Source: an uncultured bacterium
GTDB taxonomy: Bacteria; Patescibacteriota; Microgenomatia; UBA8517
Assembly (NCBI GenBank): GCA_937928235.1
Contig: CALEZE010000120.1
Coordinates: 1 to 23,782, forward strand
DNA: 23,782 nt
Reading direction: 5' to 3'
Shown here in pieces: positions 1 to 6,551 of this stretch. The first letter of the stretch is position 1, and each line of letters starts with the position of its first letter. The translations under genes were made by a program, and so were the position numbers. Below the pieces are notes generated by a model that was not told the DNA's origin, searched no databases, and saw nothing but the letters and a program-made list of their open reading frames with translations.

Positions 1-791
1 TTTTTGGCTATTTCTGCTTTTCTCTCTACAGACCTGCCAATGAAGCACACTTTCCTGCCCACACGACCGGCAACATTAAGCGCCTGTTGCATTCTCGATA
101 TATTAGAGGAGATTGTTGTAAAAAATATTTGACCTTTTGCGCCTCTTGCTATTGTTTCTACTTTATCTTCTATATCTTTTTCGCTTTGTGTATACCCAGG
201 ATTTGTCGAGCCCAATCCATCAGACGCTAGCATTAACGCCCCTTCAGATGCGAGTGTTGCAGCCTTTGCAATATCAAACGGCCTTCCGTCAACAGGGGTC
301 CAGTCGAATTTGTAATCCGCAACATGGAAAGCTCGACCTTCTGGTGTATCTATCGCAAATCCAACACCGTCGGGAACCGAGTGGGAGACTCTAAATGGCG
401 TAATCTTAAAACTACCCAAGGTGACTACATCCTTGTCCGGGTCAAAAATTTTAACTGGATTTGTTTTCAGTTTGTAGTCCGAATATTTGTCTTCGATAAA
501 ACCTGCAACAAGTTTGGTAGCATAGACATCGGTTTTTACATCACGCAAAAGAAAGGGCAATGCTCCCAAGTGGTCTTCGTGACCATGGGAAATGAGAATG
601 CCCCTCAACTTATCTTTGTTTTGTTTGATATAGCTAAAGTCGGGAATAACCAAATCAACCCCGTGCATTTCGCTTTCCGGAAAGCCGATACCGCAATCAA
701 CAACAATCATGTCGTTGCCGTATTCATAAATGTAAAGGTTTTCTGTTACATCCGTTGTCCCGGACACTGCTATGAATTTTAAACTACTCAT
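1..791 (-). CDS. rnj: Ribonuclease J, metallo-beta-lactamase fold (3' part cut by window)
   Basis: A metal-dependent RNase of the beta-CASP family, acting in the cytoplasm as 5'-3' exonuclease and/or endonuclease in mRNA decay and RNA maturation. The first 263 residues are present. They carry the metal-binding motif HGHEDH (residues 69-74, context ISHGHEDHLGALPF), the next histidine in RVSHSVPDG (H137) and the aspartate in HVADYKFDW (D159), so the catalytic metal site looks intact. The C-terminal beta-CASP remainder and dimerisation domain lie outside the window. The ATG start at 791 overlaps the stop of the upstream glycosylase gene in an ATGA arrangement, so the two are translationally coupled. 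It is the last visible gene of a run that also contains pnp, which fits an RNA-decay operon. Family assignment is firm; whether it is J1- or J2-like cannot be told. Confidence 0.93.
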   Translation of the reverse strand, partial: MSSLKFIAVSGTTDVTENLYIYEYGNDMIVVDCGIGFPESEMHGVDLVIPDFSYIKQNKDKLRGILISHGHEDHLGALPFLLRDVKTDVYATKLVAGFIEDKYSDYKLKTNPVKIFDPDKDVVTLGSFKITPFRVSHSVPDGVGFAIDTPEGRAFHVADYKFDWTPVDGRPFDIAKAATLASEGALMLASDGLGSTNPGYTQSEKDIEDKVETIARGAKGQIFFTTISSNISRMQQALNVAGRVGRKVCFIGRSVERKAEIAK

Positions 792-1396
792 AATAATTCT
801 ATTTGCTCCGTCTTAATTTGATTAGACTTCTCAATAACCTCCGGCAATTTTTCAAAATCTTTTATCGTCGCTTCTCTAACATTACCATTCCTCAGACCAG
901 CCGCCGGATGATACATCGGCATGACCACAATTTCCTTACCCTTCCATTCTACCTCACTAGCCTTCCCATGCACACCACTTATTTTGACATTGGGTAAAAA
1001 CTTCGCCATAGAAAACCTTCCAAGGGTTACGATTACCTTGGGACTGATTGTCTCAATTATCTGGTCCAGGTATTTTCCATAAGCATCAAGTTCGTTTGGG
1101 AACGGATCTCTATTGTTTGGAGGTCTGTGGTGAACCACATTTGTAATAAAAACATCTTCTCTTTCTAGTTTGGCGGAGGCCAATAGAGTATCTAAAAACT
1201 TTCCAGCATTACCTACAAAAGGCTCTCCTTTCTGGTCTTCCCAATACCCCGGACCCTCCCCAATTAGCAGTATTTTTGTTTCCGGATTACCGACACCAAA
1301 AACTAAACGATTAGCACCCTTTTTAAGCGGAAGGGTCTCGTCCTTTTCCATCTCTTTTTCGAGTTTTTGTAATTTTTCTTCTTTACTCATAGTCAC
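788..1396 (-). CDS. Uracil-DNA glycosylase, family 4-like, lacking Fe-S ligands
   Basis: 202 residues from a GTG start that overlaps the stop of the upstream AAA+ gene (GTGA); an ATG two codons later is an alternative. Uracil-DNA glycosylases remove uracil from DNA to start base excision repair. Motif 1 is GEGPGYWEDQKGEPFVGNAG (47-66), matching the family-4 form GEAPGxxEDxxGxPFVGxAG, and the second catalytic loop is YHPAAGLRN (162-170). The stretch TNVVHHRPPNNRDPFPNE (85-102) matches TNVVKCRPPxNRxPxxxE. Family-4 enzymes normally hold a 4Fe-4S cluster with four cysteines, two near the N-terminus and two around this stretch. This protein has no cysteine at all: the CxxC position reads ETLPLKKGANR and the KCRPP cysteine is histidine. 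Motifs support glycosylase activity, but the cluster must be absent. A specialised relative with another substrate is possible. Confidence 0.87.
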   Translation of the reverse strand: MTMSKEEKLQKLEKEMEKDETLPLKKGANRLVFGVGNPETKILLIGEGPGYWEDQKGEPFVGNAGKFLDTLLASAKLEREDVFITNVVHHRPPNNRDPFPNELDAYGKYLDQIIETISPKVIVTLGRFSMAKFLPNVKISGVHGKASEVEWKGKEIVVMPMYHPAAGLRNGNVREATIKDFEKLPEVIEKSNQIKTEQIELL

Positions 1397-2439
1397 CTGG
1401 GGAGGTAATCCTTAACATTTTCTTGGGTAATTTCTACCTGTCTCGCTTTTCCCTCAACCATCATTTTTGCTACTTTCCGAACTATTGAATCAATCGTCCT
1501 CTCCAGGGTCCTAATACCCGCATCATACCCCAGAGGCCTAACAATTTGAGGCCAAACATCCTCTTTTATTACCAGTTCGTTTTCAGAAACACCAGAGTCT
1601 TTCAAAACTCTCGGCAAAAGATGGTTCCTTGCGATTTCAATCTTTTCCGTGTCTGAATATGAAGGCATAGAGATTGGTTCAAGTCTGTCTAGAACAGCAG
1701 TTGCGATGTTGTTTGTATTGTTCGCCGTTGCTACAAACAGAACCCGCGAAAGGTCAACGGGTGAGTCTATGTAGTGGTCCACAAAAGCATGGTTCTGTTT
1801 AGGGTCTAAAAGCTCAACCAAAACTCCCATTATCGAAGCGCGCCCTTCGGTTGCAACCCTGTCAATCTCGTCCAATAAAATTACTGGGTTCATACTACCG
1901 GTTTCTTTTAATGCTTTAATAATTTTCCCGGGCTCAGCTTCCGCGTGCATACGGGATTGTCCACGCAAATCAAGCGGATCTCCCATTCCACCAAAAGGAA
2001 TTCTTGCAAATTTTCTTCCCAAAGCCTCAGCAATGGAGCTTGCGACGGTTGTCTTACCTGTACCGACAAGGCCCACGAAACAAAGTATGGGGGCCCTAAC
2101 CAAATCCTGGCTCTCACCTCTTTCGGACTTTAATTTCATTATTGAAAGATATTCTAAAATCCTGTCTTTTATTTCATCTAAGCCGTGGTGGTTTCTGTCA
2201 AGAACTGTTTTAGCTTGTTCTAAATTAAGAACATCTTCCGTTTTGACTCCCCAAGGAATATCAAAAACCCACTCAACATATCTTGAAACACGGTCAAATT
2301 CAGCCAGGAAAGTTGCGGAGTTGCTTAATTTAGAAAGCTGATCAAGTCTCAAAAGGATGTCTTCCTTCAGTTTGTCTGGTATACGAGACTCTCTGACTTT
2401 TGTCGAAAGTGCAGTTATTTGCTGATTGGCAGGATCCAT
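1393..2439 (-). CDS. Lon-type AAA+ ATPase without protease domain
   Basis: 348 residues that correspond to the middle of a Lon (S16) protease: a short helical N-terminal part (1-80), then the AAA+ module. Walker A is GLVGTGKT (123-130), Walker B is ILLDEID (187-193), sensor 1 is ATANN (237-241), and sensor 2 lies in GIRTLER (308-314). Segments such as GLDEIKDRILEYL and LDPKQNHAFVDHYIDSPVDL are unmistakably Lon-like. The chain ends right after the AAA+ C-terminal helices, and the next gene starts with a 4-bp overlap, so there is no room for the Ser-Lys peptidase domain and no sign of a frameshift. The Lon substrate-binding N-domain is also missing. The first pore loop, normally with Tyr-hydrophobic-Gly (as in RRTYIG), reads SRMHAEAEPG. 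It is therefore probably an ATP-driven remodelling or scaffold factor and not a protease; its partner is unknown. Confidence 0.85.
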   Translation of the reverse strand: MDPANQQITALSTKVRESRIPDKLKEDILLRLDQLSKLSNSATFLAEFDRVSRYVEWVFDIPWGVKTEDVLNLEQAKTVLDRNHHGLDEIKDRILEYLSIMKLKSERGESQDLVRAPILCFVGLVGTGKTTVASSIAEALGRKFARIPFGGMGDPLDLRGQSRMHAEAEPGKIIKALKETGSMNPVILLDEIDRVATEGRASIMGVLVELLDPKQNHAFVDHYIDSPVDLSRVLFVATANNTNNIATAVLDRLEPISMPSYSDTEKIEIARNHLLPRVLKDSGVSENELVIKEDVWPQIVRPLGYDAGIRTLERTIDSIVRKVAKMMVEGKARQVEITQENVKDYLPR

Positions 2440-2486
2440 TTCTATTCTTACTCTAGTTTACAACGAAGTTTCTTGCTACTGAAGAT

Positions 2487-4745
2487 TTACTTGTCACGAT
2501 CAAGAAGTCTGCTTGCCGGAAAATGTGGTCCTCCGCCACCTTTTTTCCTGTCATTGCCTCGGCCTCTTCCTCCTCCTCGCCTACCTCTACCTTTATCAAA
2601 CCCTCTTCGCTCTCTTCTGTCTCCTCCACCGCCACGCCTACCACCACCTCTATCTTCTTTTTTCTTGTCTTTGCTGGGATCCATCAACATGGAGAGGTTT
2701 AGTCTTCCCATATCATCAATTTCTTTAACTCTCACTTGTACCTTGTCACCCTCACTAACAACATCTCCTGGATCTTTTACAAACTCCTCACTCATATCTG
2801 AAACATGTACCAAACCTTCTTTCCCGGGAAGTATCTCCACAAAAGCGCCGAAATTCATAAGTCTTTTTACTTCACCTTCATAGATTTCACCTGGCTCTGG
2901 GACTTTGACCAAAGACTCAATCCACTCAATTGCTTTTTGGACTTCTTCAGCCTTTTCACCTGCCACACTTACCGAACCGTCGTCGTCAACATCTATTTCA
3001 GTATTTGTATCTGCCATAAGTTTTTTGATGGTCTTTCCTCCAGGACCAATAAGCTCACCGATTTTTTCCTGGGGCACAGAGGTGGACTTGATCTTTGGTG
3101 CATAGTTGGATAAAACCTCCCTGGGTTTATCTATTGCAGAAGTCATCACATCTAGAATTTTTAGCCTTGCATTTTTGGCATCTTCAAAGGCGGTTTCCAA
3201 AATAGGAAGCGTTAAGTTAAGAGTTTTAACATCAAGCTGCAGAGCTGTAACTCCGTCTTTGGTTCCCGCAACCTTAAAGTCCATATCTCCATTGCCGTCT
3301 TCCATTCCGACGATGTCGGTTAAGACGGTAAATTTCTTCTCGCTCTCAATGATTAGCCCCATGGCAATTCCAGCTACAGGGGCTTTAATAGGAACACCTG
3401 CATCCATCAGGGAAAGGGTGGATCCACATGTGGAAGCCATTGATGTCGAACCATTCGAGCTCAAAATCTCAGTCAAAACATGGATTGTGTAAGGAAACTC
3501 CTCCTCGGAAGGTATAACTGGCAAAAGCGCTCTTTCGGCCAATGCACCGTGTCCAATTTCGCGTCTTGATGGGAAACCAAACCTTCCTGTCTCACCTACG
3601 GAATAGGGAGGCATTGCATAGTGGTGAATATATCTTTTCTCCTCTTCGCCTTCTGGTGTTTCTATAAGTTGTCCCAAAGACCTTGCTCCAAGAGTTGCAA
3701 CAGTTAAGGCTTGTGTCTGGCCTCTTTGGAAAATCGCAGATCCGTGAACCCTGGGAAGTACTCCTACCAAGGAAGAGAGTTCCCTAATCTCATCTGGTTT
3801 TCTGCCATCTGCCCTTTTGCCAGCAAGAATCATCTTGCGCACTTCGTTTGCGAAAAGTTCTTCAAATATCCCAGCAGCCTCTTTGGCATCTTCTTCTCCA
3901 ACAGCTTCCTTAACTGAAGCCTTTACTTCGTCAAAATCTCCGTATCCCATTTCTTTTGTGGCCATACCGGAAATTAATTCTTTAATCTTGTCGCCTGACA
4001 ACTCTTTAACTTTCTTTTCCAGGCTTGAGTTTGTCTTTGGTTTTTCAACCGCCTCTTTCTTGTTACCCACTTCTTTGCCAAAATCGGTTATAAACTTAGC
4101 CAACTTTTCTGCTTCCTTTTGTCCATACTCGAGCCCTTTCAAAATCTCTTTTTCAGGAACTTCATTTGCACCAGCTTCAATCATGACGATTGCACCATCT
4201 GCGCAAGAGAGAACAAGGTCCATCTCTCCGCTTTCAATTTGTTCTATTGAGGGGTTTGTCACGCTTTTGCCGTCATTTAGACCAACCCTGACCATAGCAG
4301 CCGGGCCATTCCAGGGTATTGAAGATGCTTCAATGGCCGCAGAAACTGCAGCACCAGCAGCAATGTCTGGGGAGGTTTCCATATCGACTGACAATACCTG
4401 TGCGATAACTTGCACATCTTTTTTGTAAGCCTTGGGGAATAGTGGCCTGATGGACCTGTCGATAAGCCTTGCGGTCAAAATTTCATCATCTGAGGGCCTA
4501 CCTTCTCTTTTGACCCAACGACTACCTTTTATACGACCTCCTGCGGAAAGCCTTTCTCTGTATTCAACGGTAAGAGGGAAATATCCAGGGTCGTCACGAA
4601 GTGGGGCAGCAACTACGGTTGCTAATACCACGGTTTCACCGTAGGTTGCAAGTACGGCACCTGATGCCTGTTGTGCAATATCCCCCGTGGAAAGAGTAAG
4701 TGTTTTACCACCCAGCTCTAATGTTTTTTCTATTTTTTTACTCAT
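2487..4745 (-). CDS. pnp: Polyribonucleotide nucleotidyltransferase (PNPase)
   Basis: 752 residues. PNPase degrades RNA 3'-5' by phosphorolysis and can add tails in reverse. Domains in order: first RNase PH domain (about 10-145), helical linker (about 240-305), second RNase PH domain (about 315-540), KH domain with GxxG loop GPGGKTIK (567-574), S1 domain (about 619-688). The catalytic segment is GDMDFKVAGT (486-495). The preceding motif reads EDGNGDMDF where most relatives have EDHxGDMDF. From residue 693 to the end the chain is a low-complexity tail rich in Gly, Arg, Lys and Asp with repeated RGG/GRG units, longer than the usual short C-terminus and probably disordered and RNA-binding. It follows rpsO by 24 bp, the classic rpsO-pnp order. 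The ATG at 4745 gives the usual MSKKIEKTLELGGKTLTLST start. Confidence 0.97.
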   Translation of the reverse strand: MSKKIEKTLELGGKTLTLSTGDIAQQASGAVLATYGETVVLATVVAAPLRDDPGYFPLTVEYRERLSAGGRIKGSRWVKREGRPSDDEILTARLIDRSIRPLFPKAYKKDVQVIAQVLSVDMETSPDIAAGAAVSAAIEASSIPWNGPAAMVRVGLNDGKSVTNPSIEQIESGEMDLVLSCADGAIVMIEAGANEVPEKEILKGLEYGQKEAEKLAKFITDFGKEVGNKKEAVEKPKTNSSLEKKVKELSGDKIKELISGMATKEMGYGDFDEVKASVKEAVGEEDAKEAAGIFEELFANEVRKMILAGKRADGRKPDEIRELSSLVGVLPRVHGSAIFQRGQTQALTVATLGARSLGQLIETPEGEEEKRYIHHYAMPPYSVGETGRFGFPSRREIGHGALAERALLPVIPSEEEFPYTIHVLTEILSSNGSTSMASTCGSTLSLMDAGVPIKAPVAGIAMGLIIESEKKFTVLTDIVGMEDGNGDMDFKVAGTKDGVTALQLDVKTLNLTLPILETAFEDAKNARLKILDVMTSAIDKPREVLSNYAPKIKSTSVPQEKIGELIGPGGKTIKKLMADTNTEIDVDDDGSVSVAGEKAEEVQKAIEWIESLVKVPEPGEIYEGEVKRLMNFGAFVEILPGKEGLVHVSDMSEEFVKDPGDVVSEGDKVQVRVKEIDDMGRLNLSMLMDPSKDKKKEDRGGGRRGGGGDRRERRGFDKGRGRRGGGRGRGNDRKKGGGGPHFPASRLLDRDK

Positions 4746-4769
4746 TAATCTAATCTACTGAAGCGTACC

Positions 4770-5039
4770 TTATTTACTTAGGCCAAGCTCCTTTACCAAC
4801 TTCTTGTGGCGCTCTTCGTCGCGCTTTTGAAGATAGGTCAATAGTCTTCTCCTTTTTGCAATCATACTCAAGAGTCCGCGTTTTGAATGAACATCTTTCT
4901 TGTGATCTTTAAGGTGTTCTGCCAGTTTGTCTATCTGTGCTGTAAGCAAAGCAATCTGGACTTCCGGAGATCCTGTGTCGCCCTTTTCTACGGCGAACTT
5001 TTTAATAATTTTCTTCTTGTCTTCTTTAGCTAATGCCAT
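4770..5039 (-). CDS. rpsO: 30S ribosomal protein S15
   Basis: 89 residues, the normal length for S15, a primary 16S rRNA-binding protein of the small-subunit platform. The sequence contains the conserved blocks DTGSPEVQIALLTAQIDKL, EHLKDHKKDVHSKRGLL and KRRRLLTYLQKRD, which include the rRNA-contacting residues. It starts an apparent transcription unit: there is a divergent intergenic gap of 131 bp upstream with a candidate promoter, and pnp follows after 24 bp. No Shine-Dalgarno sequence is visible before the ATG (upstream bases ATTCACGACATTC), a trait shared by many genes in this window. Confidence 0.97.
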   Translation of the reverse strand: MALAKEDKKKIIKKFAVEKGDTGSPEVQIALLTAQIDKLAEHLKDHKKDVHSKRGLLSMIAKRRRLLTYLQKRDEERHKKLVKELGLSK

Positions 5040-5098
5040 GAATGTCGTGAATGGCTAAGTAATCAGTCTGGGCAGAAAACCTGGCCACCACCAGAAGT

Positions 5099-5126
5099 AT
5101 TGTAACACACCTTTTTCTTAAAACAA
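5099..5126 (-). promoter_or_regulatory. Candidate sigma-70 promoter for rpsO-pnp
   Basis: On the minus strand, TTGTTT (5126-5121) and TACAAT (5104-5099) are separated by 16 bp. The -10 box is good and the -35 box is moderate. Initiation would fall near 5091 and give a leader of about 50 nt before rpsO. It shares the short divergent region with the stronger promoter of the 5171 gene. Confidence 0.5.
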
Positions 5127-5134
5127 GACAATAA

Positions 5135-5163
5135 TTGACTTAGCACCGAAGCAATCTTATAAT
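5135..5163 (+). promoter_or_regulatory. Strong sigma-70 promoter placing the start site at the ATG of the 5171 gene
   Basis: TTGACT (5135-5140), a 17-bp spacer, and a consensus TATAAT (5158-5163). Only 7 bp separate the -10 box from the ATG at 5171, so the expected +1 coincides with the first base of the start codon. The transcript would be leaderless. There is no Shine-Dalgarno sequence and no space for one. Confidence 0.8.
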
Positions 5164-5170
5164 CCACCCC

Positions 5171-5722
5171 ATGAGTCAAGAATTTCCAAAAGGGACTCCC
5201 CGAATGGTCGCAGAGCTAAATAAAATCAGGGACGACCTTGGAGATTCTATTCCCCACACGATCGTAACGCTTTTCCTGAAACCAATGGATCGGCAGGAAC
5301 AATACAACCCCGCTGAAAACTACGAGAGTTTGTCTAGAGAAGAAGAAACCAGAGGATACTCGGTCAAAGAAACCTGGCTTGGTGGTTCCAGGAACATTAA
5401 CTGGCCTGCAAGCCCCAACGGTCACAAATGGACGCTTTCATTAAACGAAGATGGTTCCACCAGACACTTGAGGAAAGATCATTCTGGCAAGATTGAGCTT
5501 AGTGGGATTTTTTCTGCGAGGGAAATGGCAACTTTTGTATCAAGATTAATTAAAAACGGAAAAAATGACATTGGATTAGTGGATTCTAAAAGTCTTTATA
5601 CTAGGTTGCAGCCACAAGTGGGAGATCATGTGTCATATGACAAATTGAAGGTATCTTTGGACTTAGAGTTCTCTGCCGACGGCTCCAGCTATCAAATCAG
5701 CAAAGTTGCTTTTGTCAGCTAA
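5171..5722 (+). CDS. Hypothetical protein, apparently leaderless
   Basis: 183 residues that I do not recognise. There is no signal peptide and no membrane segment, so it is probably cytoplasmic. The N-terminal 40 residues look helical; the middle (about 65-110) is polar and rich in Trp/Gly/Asn (WLGGSRNINWPASPNGHKW), suggesting beta structure, followed by a helix with REMATFVSRLIKNGK and a C-terminal strand-rich part. It is the only plus-strand gene inside 15 kb of minus-strand genes, lies between the nusA-infB and rpsO-pnp units, and ends with an 8-bp convergent overlap with the DHH-like gene. The consensus promoter ending 7 bp before the ATG strongly supports that it is a real expressed gene and fixes the start. 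No function can be given. Confidence 0.85.
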   Translation: MSQEFPKGTPRMVAELNKIRDDLGDSIPHTIVTLFLKPMDRQEQYNPAENYESLSREEETRGYSVKETWLGGSRNINWPASPNGHKWTLSLNEDGSTRHLRKDHSGKIELSGIFSAREMATFVSRLIKNGKNDIGLVDSKSLYTRLQPQVGDHVSYDKLKVSLDLEFSADGSSYQISKVAFVS

Positions 5723-6551
5723 TATTGTCCCCTTTGTAAACTTTGGGGCCACTCCAACCTTTTGGAGCATCGCTTCCAGCACTTTTAAGAGGACTTTCAC
5801 CAGGAATTGAACCCGGAACAAAACTTTCTTTCTTTTCCTTGCCTCTTCTTTTGCCACCTTTTTTCATAAGAAGTGCCGCCGTTTCAAAAGTCGCAGCAGT
5901 TGTCTCGGAAGAGGAAAAACCGCCACTGCCGTCCTCAATTCCTGTGAGTAAATTTGTAGCGATATCGGGGTCTAATTCCATACCGCTTCCGTTTATAAGC
6001 TCCGTCATGACTTCGCTTGTTGATGTGGCCGGACGAGCAAATGACATAATTTGCTTTTCTTTGGGCGCAACGAGTTCTTTGGTACCTATGTGAGCCAGAT
6101 CTACTCCAAGCAGTTGATTGTCCGAAAGTGCGGGGAAGTGGTTTTCGGTTGCGCCACCCACAAGAATTGCCAAATCTGCCGCCACCCCGGAGTAGGTAAG
6201 CTCTACCTGCTCTTTCTTGGGAGAAACAGTGCCTGGTTTGGGTATCACTGTCAAACGAAACTGGCCATCTTCAATGTCGTAACTCACCCTTTCAATATTG
6301 TCTGCGGGATAATCTGGAAACTTAAGGGTTAAGTTTTTACTTCCCAGTTCTTGAGTGATTCTATTAACACCAACCAGGCGGTTAAACTCAACAGTCATCG
6401 GTGAAGGGCAAGATATTTGCACTTCTTTTTTGTCTCGTGTAGCTAAAAAGAGTGCAAGACCTGCAGCAACCTGGTCCAGGTAGGGTTTTGTGGGCAATAA
6501 AATCAGAAGGCTCTTGGCAGAGTTAACAACCTGTCCAAAAGAGTTATCCAT
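5715..6551 (-). CDS. Degenerate DHH-family (NrnA/RecJ-like) protein
   Basis: 278 residues from the ATG at 6551, which overlaps the infB stop by 8 bp; a TTG at 6560 is an alternative start. The fold of DHH phosphoesterases such as nano-RNase NrnA can be followed along the chain: LLILLPTKPYLDQVAAGLAL (15-34) for the first aspartate motif, ADLAILVGGATE for the second, LGVDLAHIG for the DHH motif, ATSTSEVMTELI (175-186), and TNLLTGIEDGSGGF (199-212) with ETTAATFETAALLMKKGG. The metal ligands are largely gone: PxxDxD became YLDQV, the second-motif Asp became Gly, and DHH became DLA. The C-terminal DHHA1 domain is replaced by about 45 residues that are lysine-rich and likely disordered. An nrnA-type gene behind infB is a common order, so this is probably a catalytically dead descendant with a binding role. 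Confidence 0.72.
   Translation of the reverse strand: MDNSFGQVVNSAKSLLILLPTKPYLDQVAAGLALFLATRDKKEVQISCPSPMTVEFNRLVGVNRITQELGSKNLTLKFPDYPADNIERVSYDIEDGQFRLTVIPKPGTVSPKKEQVELTYSGVAADLAILVGGATENHFPALSDNQLLGVDLAHIGTKELVAPKEKQIMSFARPATSTSEVMTELINGSGMELDPDIATNLLTGIEDGSGGFSSSETTAATFETAALLMKKGGKRRGKEKKESFVPGSIPGESPLKSAGSDAPKGWSGPKVYKGDNIS

Noticed and set aside
137..782. Open plus-strand frames covering the RNase J region
   Set aside because: They are antisense to a well-conserved RNase J with intact metal motifs; their translations show no family features.
2453..2883. Pro/Leu-rich and Glu-rich open frames opposite or alongside the pnp 3' end
   Set aside because: Caused by the low-complexity Gly/Arg codons of the PNPase tail; no start signal or homology.
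5067..5095. Possible alternative hairpins in the rpsO leader as an S15 autoregulatory site
   Set aside because: The pairings are only 4-5 bp and one arm probably lies upstream of the expected transcription start; not enough to claim an operator.
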